Shown: positions 9,306 through 18,812, counted from the stretch's first letter. The stretch: DNA of 48,381 nt from DASXTC01 sp036505635 (GCA_036505635.1 DASXTC010000007.1:1-48381), one strand, 5' to 3'. The notes: generated by a model not told the origin, from the letters alone. Numbers and translations are program-made.

Positions 9306-10397
9306 ATGTTGCGAGCCGGCCAGCTCTCGGTCTACCCCTGCGCGGCCGCCGCGGCTCTGGTGGCCGCGGGGCTGGCGGTCCCCGACCTTCCGCGCGCCGA
9401 GGCGAAGCTCCACACGGCCGAGTTCCTCTCGAAGACCTACGTCGTGGATCGCAAGTACAAGTCCATGACGGGGCCATCGGGCACGCAGACCATCCACCTG
9501 CTCACCAGCTCCCCCGCCGAGCTGCTCTGGGTGACCGGGTTCAAGGCGGTCGTGGTGGGGGCCGACGGCGAGGCCTCCATGTCGCAGGAGTTCATGTGCC
9601 ACAGCAACCTCGACCTGAACGGCGCCATCCACCGGCGCCTCTTCAACCTCGACAGGGTGACCCCCAACAGGGTCTTCACGCTGTCGCAGGGCCAGCAGGA
9701 GATCGAGTTCCCGAAGGGGTACGGCCTGCCGATCCTCTCCAACGAGCCGTTCGACCTGACGACCCAGGTGCTCAATCACAACATCGAGGGACAATCCTTC
9801 TCGCTGAGGCACAAGGTGACCGTCGAGTTCCTCCGCGACGCCGAGCTGGAGACTCCGATGAAGCCGCTCATGCAGGTGTCGGCCAACGGGCTGGTGCTGG
9901 TCCAGGGCAAGGACGGCTACTTCAACATCCCGGAGGCCGACGCGCAGGTTCACGGGCCCGGGTGCCTGCCGGGGGCCAGCGCGTCCAATGCCGGAGGCGT
10001 CTACACCGACGAGTACGGCCGCAAGTTCACCGCCCACTGGGTGGTCAAGCCGGGCCGTGAGGTCAACAGCACCAACGTCACGCGCTTCATGCGTCTCCCC
10101 TTCGACACCACCCTCCACTACATCGCGGTCCACCTCCACCCCTTCGCGGAGTCGCTGGAGCTGAGGGACCTGACGGCGGCCAAGAGCCTCTATCTCAGCA
10201 AGGCCCGGCCCGCCGAGGGGAAGATCGGCCTGAGCCACGTGGACTATCTGTCGAGCGAGGAGGGGATCCCGCTCTCCGCCGACCACGAGTACGAGCTGGT
10301 CAGCGTCTACAACAACACCACCCCCGAGCCGGTCGACTCGATGGCGGTCATGTACCTCTACGTGCTGGACCGGGAGTTCAAGCGCCCGAAGCCGTGA
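9306..10397 (+). CDS. Exported protein of unknown function
   Basis: A 363-residue protein with a signal peptide (SVYPCAAAAALVAAGLAVP, cleavage near AEA). The body is predicted beta-rich. The best landmark is a His cluster, HYIAVHLHPF (H-x5-H-x-H), followed by LELRDLT and, near the C-terminus, DHEYELVSVYNNTT and SMAVMYLYVLD. The cluster suggests metal binding and loosely recalls copper-dependent PHM-type monooxygenase folds, but I cannot show the full ligand set. The start is ATG 9306: upstream in-frame codons lie before a TAGAAT -10-like box at 9292-9297, only eight bases from the ATG. The region from 9033 to 9305 holds the Fic promoter and otherwise nothing I recognise. Confidence 0.7.
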   Translation: MLRAGQLSVYPCAAAAALVAAGLAVPDLPRAEAKLHTAEFLSKTYVVDRKYKSMTGPSGTQTIHLLTSSPAELLWVTGFKAVVVGADGEASMSQEFMCHSNLDLNGAIHRRLFNLDRVTPNRVFTLSQGQQEIEFPKGYGLPILSNEPFDLTTQVLNHNIEGQSFSLRHKVTVEFLRDAELETPMKPLMQVSANGLVLVQGKDGYFNIPEADAQVHGPGCLPGASASNAGGVYTDEYGRKFTAHWVVKPGREVNSTNVTRFMRLPFDTTLHYIAVHLHPFAESLELRDLTAAKSLYLSKARPAEGKIGLSHVDYLSSEEGIPLSADHEYELVSVYNNTTPEPVDSMAVMYLYVLDREFKRPKP

Positions 10398-10419
10398 GGG
10401 ATGAGGCCCCAAAGCTGGC

Positions 10420-10448
10420 TGGCAGCCCGCGCGCCCGTCGGCTATCCT
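10420..10448 (+). promoter_or_regulatory. Promoter for the small Cys/His protein
   Basis: TGGCAG (10420-10425) and TATCCT (10443-10448) are 17 bases apart, upstream of a strong AAGGAGG at 10477-10483. The -35 match is weak. The 44 bases from the -10 box to the ATG leave room for a short leader. Confidence 0.4.
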
Positions 10449-10491
10449 GTGCGGACTACGTCAGTCCCAGCTTCCCAAGGAGGAAACACGC

Positions 10492-10941
10492 ATGCTCCGT
10501 AGACTGATCTCAGGCAAGAGCCTGCTGGCCCTGGTCCTTCCGATGGCTTTCTCCGGTCTCGCCCTGGCGGGGGGCGCGGATTGTGCCCACGAGAAGGCCG
10601 CCACCGCGACCGCGGACCACGAGATGGGCGAGCATTGCCTCTTCGCCAAGAACGTGAAGAAGTCGGCGAAGATGACCGAGGATGGCGCCGTCGTCACGCT
10701 CACCGGCAAGACCGACGACGCCGTCGAGCACATCAAGTCCCACTTCGCCTCACACGAGAAGGGGGAGCCGTGCGAGGACTGTCCCTTCAACAAGGAGGGG
10801 GTCACCTCCTCGGTGAAGGTGACCGCCAAGGGAGCCGAGCTCACCTTGAAGGGAGCGACGCCCGAGGCGATCAAGGCCGTGAAAGAGTGGGCGGGAAAGC
10901 CCGTGGCCTCCTGCTGCACCAAGCACGAAAAGGCCGCCTGA
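10492..10941 (+). CDS. Small exported Cys/His-rich duplicated protein
   Basis: A 149-residue exported protein (signal peptide ending in ALA, residue about 26) with a strong AAGGAGG eight bases before the ATG. The mature part carries clustered Cys and His (CAHEK, HEMGEHC, HFASHEKGEPCEDC, SCCTKHEK), which suggests metal binding. It contains an internal duplication of about 37 residues: the block beginning HCLFAKNVKKSAKMTEDGA and the block beginning DCPFNKEGVTSSVKVTAKGA align as C-x-F-x-K-x-V-x2-S/T-x-K-M/V-T-x2-G-A, then T-L-x-G-x-T-x2-A-x3-I/V-K. I recognise no named family. A periplasmic metal-handling role is an inference from composition alone. Confidence 0.75.
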   Translation: MLRRLISGKSLLALVLPMAFSGLALAGGADCAHEKAATATADHEMGEHCLFAKNVKKSAKMTEDGAVVTLTGKTDDAVEHIKSHFASHEKGEPCEDCPFNKEGVTSSVKVTAKGAELTLKGATPEAIKAVKEWAGKPVASCCTKHEKAA

Positions 10942-10962
10942 GCCGCGTTCGTTAGACATCCC

Positions 10963-10989
10963 GGGGCTCCCGGCGCCGCCGGGGGCCCC
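10963..10989 (+). terminator. Hairpin after the Cys/His gene
   Basis: A 12-bp stem with one G-U pair and a 3-base loop, 22 bases after the stop codon. The arms are GGGGCTCCCGGC and GCCGGGGGCCCC. A C-rich tract rather than a T-run follows, so termination efficiency is uncertain. Confidence 0.5.
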
Positions 10990-11073
10990 ATCCCCCCTCT
11001 CCTCTCCTACCCGATCGCCGCCGACCCGTTATACTGCCGCCTCACGCTTCGAGAACACATGAGGAGGCCGTTC

Positions 11074-12876
11074 ATGCACACGAGGAGCGCCGTCGCGGGA
11101 CTGGTCCTGGCGATCGCGGTGGCCGCCGGCGCCGCGCCGGCCGCCAAGGGCCCCACGGTGGAGGAGGCCCGGGCATTCATCGAGAGGGTCGAGAGCGAGC
11201 TGCTCGATCTGTCGATCAAGGCGTCCCGGGCCGAGTGGGTCCAGAGCACCTACATCACGGATGACACCGAGTCCCTCGCGGCGGAGGCGGGCAAGAACCT
11301 GATCGCCGCCCGGATGAAGGCCGCCGCCGAGGCTGCCCGCTTCAAGGACCTCGACCTCCCCGCGGACGTGGCTCGCAAGCTCAAGATGCTCAGGACCGCC
11401 ATGGCGCTGGCCGCCCCGAGCGATCCAGCCAAACAGACCGAGCTGACGACGATCGCCACGGGCATGGAGAGCCGTTACGGCAAGGGGCAGTACTGCCGGA
11501 CAGAGAAGGACTGCCTCGACATCAACGCCCTGAGCCGCATCCTGGCGGAGAGCCGCGACCCCGCCGAGCTCCTCGACGTCTGGCGCGGCTGGCGCACCAT
11601 CTCGCCACCGATGCGCCCCCAGTACCGGCGCTTCGTGGAGCTGGCCAACGAGGGGGCCCGCGAGCTGGGCTTCTCGGACTTGGGGGAGCTCTGGCGCTCC
11701 GGATACGACATGCCCCCCGACCAGTTCGCCGCCGAGCTGGACCGCCTCTGGCAGCAGGTCAGGCCACTCTACGAGGCGCTGCACTGCCACATGCGCGCGA
11801 TGCTCGCGAAGAAGTACGGCGAAGAGCTCGTGCCCGCCGGCAAGCCGATCCCGGCGCACTTGTTGGGCAACATGTGGGCCCAGAGCTGGATCTACGACTA
11901 TGACCTCATGGGGGTGGGCGCGGCCGACCCGGGCTACGATTTGACCGAGCTGCTCAAGGCCAGGAAGTTCGACGCGAAGGAGATGGCCCGCTACGGCGAG
12001 CGCTTCTTCGAGTCGCTCGGCTTCGCCGCTCTGCCGGCCACCTTCTGGGAGAGGTCACTCTTCACCAAGCCGGCCGACCGCGAGGTGGTCTGCCACGCGA
12101 GCGCCTGGGACATCGACCAGAAGGATGATCTCCGGATCAAGATGTGCATCGAGATCACCGACGAGGACTTCTCCACGATCCACCACGAGCTGGGGCACAA
12201 CTTCTACGACCGCGCCTACAACAAGCAGCCCCCCCTCTACCGGACGGGGGCCAACGACGGATTCCACGAGGGGATCGGCGACACTCTCGCGCTGTCGATC
12301 ACGCCCGAGTACCTGGTGAAGATCGGCTTGCTCGACAAGGCCCCGGGGAGCCAGGGGGACGTGGGGCTCCTCATGAAGCAGGCGCTCGACAAGGTGGCCT
12401 TCCTCCCCTTCGGCATCCTGATCGATCAGTGGCGCTGGAAGGTCTTCTCCGGGCAGATCCCCCCCGATCAGTACAACAAGGCGTGGTGGGACCTCGTCCT
12501 CAAGTACCAGGGAGTCGCGCCCCCCGTGGCGCGCTCCGAGCAGGACTTCGACCCGGGGGCGAAGTACCACATCCCGGCCAACACTCCTTACATGCGCTAC
12601 TTCCTGGCGCACATCCTCCAGTTCCAGTTCCACCGCGGCCTGTGCCAGGCCGCCGGATACCAGGGGCCGCTGCATCGCTGCTCGATCTACGGCAACAAGG
12701 AGGCGGGGGCGCGCCTGGCGAAGATGCTGGAGATGGGGGCGAGCCGGCCCTGGCCCGAGGCGCTGGCGGTCATCACGGGAGACACCAGGCTCGACGCCAC
12801 GGCGATCCTCGACTACTTCGCTCCGCTCAAGAAGTGGCTCGACGAGCAGAACAAGGATCGCGTATGTGGCTGGTGA
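11074..12876 (+). CDS. M2 family peptidyl-dipeptidase (ACE-like)
   Basis: A 600-residue exported zinc peptidase of the angiotensin-converting-enzyme family, which removes C-terminal dipeptides from peptides. The zinc motif is HELGH at residues 371-375, with the third ligand in EGIGD (Glu399). The late segment PYMRYFLAHILQFQFHRGLC, which holds family-conserved residues, is present, and the length equals a single ACE domain. The start is ATG 11074, with GAGGAGG six bases upstream, opening a clean signal peptide (MHTRSAVAGLVLAIAVAAGA). The ATG at 11059 lacks a site. A -10-like TATACT lies at 11030-11035. Its 3' end overlaps the M1 peptidase by 13 bases, so the two are co-expressed for periplasmic peptide breakdown. 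Confidence 0.95.
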   Translation: MHTRSAVAGLVLAIAVAAGAAPAAKGPTVEEARAFIERVESELLDLSIKASRAEWVQSTYITDDTESLAAEAGKNLIAARMKAAAEAARFKDLDLPADVARKLKMLRTAMALAAPSDPAKQTELTTIATGMESRYGKGQYCRTEKDCLDINALSRILAESRDPAELLDVWRGWRTISPPMRPQYRRFVELANEGARELGFSDLGELWRSGYDMPPDQFAAELDRLWQQVRPLYEALHCHMRAMLAKKYGEELVPAGKPIPAHLLGNMWAQSWIYDYDLMGVGAADPGYDLTELLKARKFDAKEMARYGERFFESLGFAALPATFWERSLFTKPADREVVCHASAWDIDQKDDLRIKMCIEITDEDFSTIHHELGHNFYDRAYNKQPPLYRTGANDGFHEGIGDTLALSITPEYLVKIGLLDKAPGSQGDVGLLMKQALDKVAFLPFGILIDQWRWKVFSGQIPPDQYNKAWWDLVLKYQGVAPPVARSEQDFDPGAKYHIPANTPYMRYFLAHILQFQFHRGLCQAAGYQGPLHRCSIYGNKEAGARLAKMLEMGASRPWPEALAVITGDTRLDATAILDYFAPLKKWLDEQNKDRVCGW

Positions 12877-14741
12877 CGGGCCTGGCGATGCTGGCGGCGG
12901 GAGGGGCGCCCGCCGACGTCCACTCGTACGCGCGGCCGGCCGAGGTCCGCGTGACGCACATCGACCTCGACCTGGAGATCCGCTTCGCCGAGAAGGTCCT
13001 CAGCGGCAGCGCGGTGCTCTATCTCAACCGCGCACCGGGAATCAGAGCGCCCCTGCGCCTCGACACGCGCGACCTGACGATCCTCCGAGTGTCAGCGGGG
13101 CGTTCGGCCGGCGCGGGCGGCGCGGCCAGGATGTCCGAGGCGAAATGGACGCTCGGCGCGCGTGACCCGATCCTCGGCTCGGAGCTGACGATTCAGGCGC
13201 CCGATGACGCCGACCTGGTGCGCATCGAATACCGCACCAGCCCGGAGGCCACCGGACTCCAGTGGCTCTCCCCCGAGCAGACGGCGGGGGGAAAGCATCC
13301 TTATCTATACAGCCAGTCCCAGGCGATCCACGCGCGCTCATGGGTCCCGTGCCAGGACAGCCCGGGGATCCGCGTGACCTTCGACGCGAAGGTCAGGGTC
13401 GCGCCGCCGCTGGTGGCGGTGATGGCGGCCGAGAAGTTGACCTCGGGACCGGCCGAGCCGGGCCTCTTCCGCTTCCGGATGACCCATCCGATCCCGCCCT
13501 ATCTCATCGCCATCGGGGCCGGGGAACTCGTCTTCGGCGCGATCGGCCCGCGCACGGGAGTCTGGGCCGAGCCTTCCGTGCTCCCCAGGGCCGTGTACGA
13601 GTTCGCCGACATGGAGAAGATGCTCCAGGCCGCCGAGAAGACATACGGCCCCTATCGGTGGGGCCGCTATGACATCCTGATCCTCCCGCCCTCCTTTCCC
13701 TTCGGCGGGATGGAGAATCCGATGCTCACCTTCGCCACGCCGACGATCCTGGCGGGGGACCGGTCGCTGGTCGCCCTGGTGGCTCACGAGATGGCCCACT
13801 CCTGGTCGGGCAACCTCGTCACCAACGCCACCTGGTCCGACTTCTGGCTCAACGAAGGGTTCACCACCTACATCGAGCACCGGATCATGGAGACGGTCTA
13901 CGGCCGCGAGCGCACCGAGATGGAGTGGGTCCTGAACCGCCAGGATCTCGAGGAGGAGCTCAAGGGGCTCGCCGACAAGCCGGGCGATCAGGCGCTGAGG
14001 ATCGACCTGACCGGCCGCGACCCGGACGACGGCGCCACCGATGTGGCGTACGACAAGGGATCGCTGCTGCTGCGCCTGCTGGAGGAGACCTACGGGCGGG
14101 GGCCGTTCGACGCGTTCCTCAGGTCGTGGTTCGACGAGCATGCCTTCACGAGCGTGACGACCGATGACTTCCTTGCGTTTCTGCGCGAGCGTCTGATGGC
14201 GAAGAGCCCTCCGGTGGCCGGAAGGACTCCCCCCGATCTGGCCCCCTGGATCGACGGCCCGGGGATCCCTCCAGGCGCCCCCGTGGCCACGTCGGACGCC
14301 CTGGAGAAGGCCGAGGAGCAGGCCGCCCGCTGGGCCTCGGGAAAGGCCGGGGCACGGCAGCTCGACACGTCGGGCTGGAGCTTTCACCTCTGGCTGCGAT
14401 TCCTGCGCGCGCTTCCGGAGAGCCTGGAGGCGGTCCGGATGAAGGAGCTCGATGACGCCTTCGGCTTCACGAAGACGGGCAACTCCGAGATCCTCGACGA
14501 GTGGCTGATCCTCTCGGTGCGCCACGGCTACGAGCCGGCCGCCGCGAAGCTCGAGCAATTCCTCACGCAGGTCGGCCGCAGGAAGTACCTCAAGCCGATC
14601 TACCAGGAGCTGATGAAGACCGAGGCGGGCAAGGTCCGGGCGCGCGCGATCTACGCGAAGGCGCGGCCTATGTACCAGGCGATCGCGCGCCGGTCTCTGG
14701 ACGAGATCGTGGGATGGCCGGTTCCGCCCCCCGCCTCCTGA
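12864..14741 (+). CDS. M1 aminopeptidase, LTA4-hydrolase-like
   Basis: A 625-residue zinc aminopeptidase. The exopeptidase motif GGMENP is at residues 281-286, the zinc motif HEMAH at 308-312 and the third ligand Glu331 in NEGF, giving the canonical HEXXH-x18-E spacing. The catalytic Tyr is in AYDKGSLLL. The C-terminal ~200 residues form the helical repeat domain of leukotriene-A4-hydrolase relatives, and the length fits that subgroup. The first residues (MWLVTGLAMLAAGGAPA) look like a signal peptide, so the enzyme is probably periplasmic. The start ATG 12864 lies inside the end of the M2 gene, with AAGGA six bases upstream. The 3' end overlaps the convergent patatin gene by 74 bases. Confidence 0.94.
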   Translation: MWLVTGLAMLAAGGAPADVHSYARPAEVRVTHIDLDLEIRFAEKVLSGSAVLYLNRAPGIRAPLRLDTRDLTILRVSAGRSAGAGGAARMSEAKWTLGARDPILGSELTIQAPDDADLVRIEYRTSPEATGLQWLSPEQTAGGKHPYLYSQSQAIHARSWVPCQDSPGIRVTFDAKVRVAPPLVAVMAAEKLTSGPAEPGLFRFRMTHPIPPYLIAIGAGELVFGAIGPRTGVWAEPSVLPRAVYEFADMEKMLQAAEKTYGPYRWGRYDILILPPSFPFGGMENPMLTFATPTILAGDRSLVALVAHEMAHSWSGNLVTNATWSDFWLNEGFTTYIEHRIMETVYGRERTEMEWVLNRQDLEEELKGLADKPGDQALRIDLTGRDPDDGATDVAYDKGSLLLRLLEETYGRGPFDAFLRSWFDEHAFTSVTTDDFLAFLRERLMAKSPPVAGRTPPDLAPWIDGPGIPPGAPVATSDALEKAEEQAARWASGKAGARQLDTSGWSFHLWLRFLRALPESLEAVRMKELDDAFGFTKTGNSEILDEWLILSVRHGYEPAAAKLEQFLTQVGRRKYLKPIYQELMKTEAGKVRARAIYAKARPMYQAIARRSLDEIVGWPVPPPAS

Positions 14742-16524
14742 GCCGGCTCACCTGCCCCTGCCGCAGGAAGAGGCGGTCGAAGATCAACAGATGGGTCCAG
14801 ACGATGGCCAGCACGACCGTCGCCGAGAGCAGCTTCGCGATCCAGCGCTGCGGTAGGCTTCGGGCCCGGACGATCCACCGGATCTCCCTCGGGAAGAGGT
14901 GCAGGCATCCATAGAGGATCAGGGTCAGCAGCGTGTATCCCAGCGCCCGGTAGCTGGCGACGTGCCGGTGGATCCACTCGATTGCGGCGATCGGGCGCGG
15001 ACCGAGCCCGAGGATGAACCAGGCCAGCAGCGCCCCCGCGGCCGCGATCGAGAGGGCGATCCCCGCGAGCCCAAGCCACTTGATCAGCCGGAAGACCTTC
15101 AGCGCCGTCTGGCCCGCGACCGCGATCTGCTCCTGAAAGCGGGGGTCCTCGTTCGGGTCCGCCAGGTAGGGCTCGACTCTACGGAAGCCCCAGGCACCGG
15201 CGGCCCGAACCGGCATCCGCTCGAGCTCGCCCCGCGCGATCAGGTACCCGTCGGCCATCAGGGCGGCGGCCTCGACCTCGGTGAATGAGTCCAGATCGGT
15301 GCGCACCCGCGAGAGGAGGATCTGGGTCCCCGCGTCCACGCCGTAGGAGGTCGTGGACGGCGCGGTGGAGGAGCCGGGCCTGACGGCCCCGCCTGTCCAG
15401 GTGATCTCTTCCGGCTTGAGGCCCTCCCTCAGGTGGAGGAACCAGAGCTTCTCGACGGCCCCTGTCTGCTCGTCCTGGCGCGCGGCCCCGTACTCTTCCT
15501 CCCGGATTCGGTCCATCATGGCCGTGTTGCTGCGGAGGAAGACGGCCGCGCTCCTCGGGCTCGGCTCCCGCTCGTCCTGCATCTGCCCGCAGGCGTCGCT
15601 CACGATCAGGTGGGCGCACGGGTACTCCGGGTCCAGGAGCCCTTCGATCCCCTGATTGTCGTACACCCCTCCATCCACGAGCTGTGGAGTCCAGTCGGCA
15701 TAGAGCCCCGTCAGGGCGAGCGGGGGGAAGACTCCGGGCACCGAGGTGGAGGCCGCCACCGCGACGTCGAGCGGGAAGGTCTCATACTTCACCTCGGGGA
15801 GCTTGTCGCGCCCGTCGAGGTAGATGCGCCGCAGACGGGTGTTCTGGTCTATGTCCTTCTTCCTGCCTCGTGGCGGGACCTCTCCCATCCAGGTGGCGGT
15901 GAACCGGAAGTTGTGCCCGGTGTTGAGCGACGTGGCGTTCAGGAGGAGCACGGGCACCTTGTTGACGCGCCGGTCATTGGGGGTGGGCCCCCGGCCGCTG
16001 TCGCCGAACGGCTTGAACCCGTCCGGCTCTCCCATCGGCTGGATGATGGTGCCGCGCAGAGGGATCCTCGGCGGCGACCCCGGCTCCAGGCAACGCGTGA
16101 AGAAGTGCCTGCTGTAGAGCTCGGCGATGCTGTCGCTGCGCGAGTAGGCCGCGTCGAACATCTTGAGATTCCGGCGGACGCTCGCGAAGGTCCTCATCCG
16201 GAGGTTCATCCTGACCCCGTCATGGAACTCCCGCTCCAGCTCCGCGACGAGCGTCACGTAGCGCTCCGGCCCGATCCCGGCGTCGGGGGTCTCCATCAGG
16301 AGCCGTCGCAGCTTCAGGTAGTACATCGCGCCCACGACGCTTCCGCCCGAGACCGTCGAGATCACCTCCACCTGGCGCAGCAGGTCGAGTTCGGCCAGAC
16401 GGGCGAGGACGCCGATGTGGAAGAAGGCCGCTCGGAATCCGCCGCCGGAGAGCGCGAGGCCCAGGCGGCCGGCCCCCGCCTCGCTGCGCCTCTGGTCATT
16501 GCCCGTCATTGCGGCCACGGTCAC
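14668..16524 (-). CDS. Patatin-like phospholipase with membrane anchor
   Basis: A 618-residue patatin-fold lipid acyl hydrolase. The oxyanion motif SGGGFRA spans residues 26-32, the nucleophile Ser62 is in SGGSVVG, and the catalytic Asp is in VDGGVYDNQG at about residue 280. After the catalytic domain come three to four hydrophobic segments (for example GLAGIALSIAAAGALLAWFI and LSATVVLAIVWTHLLIF), so the enzyme is membrane-anchored, which is not typical of stand-alone patatins. Start is a GTG overlapping the upstream stop as GTGA; ATG 16509 is an alternative. It is the last gene of the DedA-MMPL-patatin operon, which suggests membrane-lipid turnover coupled to export. The gene's end overlaps the M1 peptidase gene on the other strand. 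Confidence 0.92.
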   Translation of the reverse strand: MTVAAMTGNDQRRSEAGAGRLGLALSGGGFRAAFFHIGVLARLAELDLLRQVEVISTVSGGSVVGAMYYLKLRRLLMETPDAGIGPERYVTLVAELEREFHDGVRMNLRMRTFASVRRNLKMFDAAYSRSDSIAELYSRHFFTRCLEPGSPPRIPLRGTIIQPMGEPDGFKPFGDSGRGPTPNDRRVNKVPVLLLNATSLNTGHNFRFTATWMGEVPPRGRKKDIDQNTRLRRIYLDGRDKLPEVKYETFPLDVAVAASTSVPGVFPPLALTGLYADWTPQLVDGGVYDNQGIEGLLDPEYPCAHLIVSDACGQMQDEREPSPRSAAVFLRSNTAMMDRIREEEYGAARQDEQTGAVEKLWFLHLREGLKPEEITWTGGAVRPGSSTAPSTTSYGVDAGTQILLSRVRTDLDSFTEVEAAALMADGYLIARGELERMPVRAAGAWGFRRVEPYLADPNEDPRFQEQIAVAGQTALKVFRLIKWLGLAGIALSIAAAGALLAWFILGLGPRPIAAIEWIHRHVASYRALGYTLLTLILYGCLHLFPREIRWIVRARSLPQRWIAKLLSATVVLAIVWTHLLIFDRLFLRQGQVSRLRRRGAEPAIPRSRPETGARSPGT

Positions 16525-18812
16525 CTCTCGTCGGGCCCTTCCCGGGAGAAGATCCAGAGCGCCGCGGGAAGGGCGGTGAGGCTCGCGAGCATCGAGAGGG
16601 CGAAGGCGCTCGCCGAGATGATGCCGAACTGGCGCATGGGAGGGAGCCCGGAGAGAGCCAGCGCCAGGAAGCCGCCGGCGTTGATGAGGGTCGCGAAGAG
16701 GATCCCGCGGCCGGCGATCATCAGCGCGTGGCGCAACGCCTGCTCGGTGCTACCGCCGTCGCGCCTCTCCTGGAAGTGAAAGAAGAAGTGGATCTGGTCG
16801 TTCTCGGAGGTGCCCAGCACGGTCGAGGCGATCAGGATCGTCGCGATGTTGAGAGGGATCCCGATCAGGCGCATCACGAAGAACATCACCAGGATGGCGA
16901 AGACGGACGGGATCATCGCCATGAGCCGCGCCGCTCCGCTGCGAAAGACGATCAGGAAGGCCACGAAGATGATCGCCGCCGTCAGGGCGAAGCTCTCCGT
17001 CAGGGTGGGGACAAGGTATTCGGCGATCTTGGCCTGCAGGAGCCCGCTCCCCACCACCCGCATGCGGGCGGCGGCCAGGGCCGGGACTCGCGCGGCGGCC
17101 CTCTCCCAGCACGATCCGATGAACTGCTTGATCTCCTCCACCGTCTTGAAGTCCTTTCCCCGGTGGATGACGGTCAGACGGGCGTTCGCCATCGAGCCGA
17201 CGTCCACGAACGCTCGCGCGGCCGGCTCCTCGAGGAGGATCTGGTCGAGCTGCGCCGCCAGCCCTTCCCACGCCGCGGGCTCCCGCGGCAGGCGGTCCCC
17301 CTGCCCCGTCGCGTAGCTGGTCCACCTGAGCAGGCTCGTGGGCCCCGCCACCGAGCCGACGCGGGAGTCGGCCTCCATCTCCCGCGCGAACTCCTCCATC
17401 CCACGCAGCAGCTCGGGCTGGAGGATCCCGGCGTCGGGCGTCGACACCCAGACCTGGATCGCGGAGAGCCCGGAGATCGCCTCCTCGAAGTGCCGCGTGT
17501 CCTCGTAGAGGGGCAGGGTCCTGTCGATGTAGGCGAGCGAGTCGGTCTCGAGGCTCATCGGCTCCACCACGCCGGGGAGGCCCGTGAGGGAGAGGGCCCC
17601 CACGATCATCAGCAGGAGCGAGGCCACGAGGATGAACCATCGCCACCGGTAGGTGACGAGGGGCAGCGCGTGGAAGGCCCGCAGCAGGACGCGGCCCGAC
17701 GCCGTGCGCCGGCGCAGGACGGGAGTTGCCAGGATCCGCTGCAGCGCCGGAAAGAGCGTGAAGACGACCACCCATGTCATGACCAGCCCGGCCGCGACCC
17801 AGAGGCCCATGTCGTGGATCGGCCGGATCCCCGAAACCGCGAGCGCCGCGAAGCCGATCGCCGCGGCGAAGATCGAGGCGGTGGTGGCCACGAACTTGTT
17901 GGCCAGGGTGAAGATCTGGTGCTCGTCCACGGTCCCCTCGCCGGGATGCTCCGCGAACCGGGACTGGATGTAGACCAGCGCCGCGGTGGTCGTGACGAGG
18001 ATCGTCAGGGGGACCAGCGAGGAGACGATCGTGAAGCTGAACCCGACGAGCCGGGCGAACCCCACGGTGAGAGACGCGCAGACCCCCAGCGTCACCAGGA
18101 AGGCGGCGAGCGTCCGGAACGATCGGTAGAGGGCCAGGTTGACCACGATGACGAACAGCCCGAACAACGGCAGGTACATCATGCTGGCCCGGCCCGTCTC
18201 GGCCTCCAGGTAGGCGTCCACGTAGGGTCCGCCCACCCGCCGGATCCTCGTCAGCGGCGCCGGCGCCGCCTCCACGTCCGCCAGGGCGCGGTCGATCGCC
18301 GCCAGCGTCTCGTCGCGCTCGAGGCTGTCCGACACCTTGAGCTCGACGGCGATCCCGAGAAAGTCGGACCCGACCAGCCCCTGCTTCCGGAAGAGGCTGG
18401 TCCCCGTGGCGAAGCGCCGGAAGTCCTCGGTGGAGCCATCCGCCGCCGCCGGGCGTCCTCGGGCCCTCTCGTAGAGATCGAGGGAGGAGAAGACCGTCAC
18501 TCGAGGGACCTGGGACAGGAGGCGCCCGATCTGCTCGACCTTCGCCACCGCGCCCGGGGAGAAGGGGTCATCCGCCACGGCGAGCAGGACCGCCTGCTGC
18601 CCTTCGGGGAAGATCCGCTGGAACGCCTCGTTGCTCTGGAAATCCGGATCGTCCGCGACGACCAGCCGGCCGATCGAGTTGTCGGCCGCGACGTGCAGGG
18701 CGAGATAGATCCCCAGTGGAAGGAGCAGCGCGTAGAGGGCGACGAACCACCATCGCAATGCCACGACCGCGCGGAAGACTCTTTGCAGCCCCGGGGGAGC
18801 GGAGCCGATCAT
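16521..18812 (-). CDS. MMPL/RND family exporter
   Basis: A 763-residue inner-membrane protein with the RND/MMPL layout: one N-terminal helix (WWFVALYALLLPLGIYLAL), a large periplasmic domain, a block of helices around residues 205-330, a second helix near 385-410 and periplasmic domain, and a final helix block at about 590-740. The family uses the proton gradient to move lipids or hydrophobic compounds; HpnN-type hopanoid exporters and mycobacterial MmpL are relatives. It overlaps DedA by ATGA and the patatin by GTGA, so the three are translationally coupled. No adaptor or outer-membrane channel gene is adjacent. Family assignment is firm; the lipid substrate is inferred from the neighbours. 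Confidence 0.9.
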   Translation of the reverse strand: MIGSAPPGLQRVFRAVVALRWWFVALYALLLPLGIYLALHVAADNSIGRLVVADDPDFQSNEAFQRIFPEGQQAVLLAVADDPFSPGAVAKVEQIGRLLSQVPRVTVFSSLDLYERARGRPAAADGSTEDFRRFATGTSLFRKQGLVGSDFLGIAVELKVSDSLERDETLAAIDRALADVEAAPAPLTRIRRVGGPYVDAYLEAETGRASMMYLPLFGLFVIVVNLALYRSFRTLAAFLVTLGVCASLTVGFARLVGFSFTIVSSLVPLTILVTTTAALVYIQSRFAEHPGEGTVDEHQIFTLANKFVATTASIFAAAIGFAALAVSGIRPIHDMGLWVAAGLVMTWVVVFTLFPALQRILATPVLRRRTASGRVLLRAFHALPLVTYRWRWFILVASLLLMIVGALSLTGLPGVVEPMSLETDSLAYIDRTLPLYEDTRHFEEAISGLSAIQVWVSTPDAGILQPELLRGMEEFAREMEADSRVGSVAGPTSLLRWTSYATGQGDRLPREPAAWEGLAAQLDQILLEEPAARAFVDVGSMANARLTVIHRGKDFKTVEEIKQFIGSCWERAAARVPALAAARMRVVGSGLLQAKIAEYLVPTLTESFALTAAIIFVAFLIVFRSGAARLMAMIPSVFAILVMFFVMRLIGIPLNIATILIASTVLGTSENDQIHFFFHFQERRDGGSTEQALRHALMIAGRGILFATLINAGGFLALALSGLPPMRQFGIISASAFALSMLASLTALPAALWIFSREGPDER

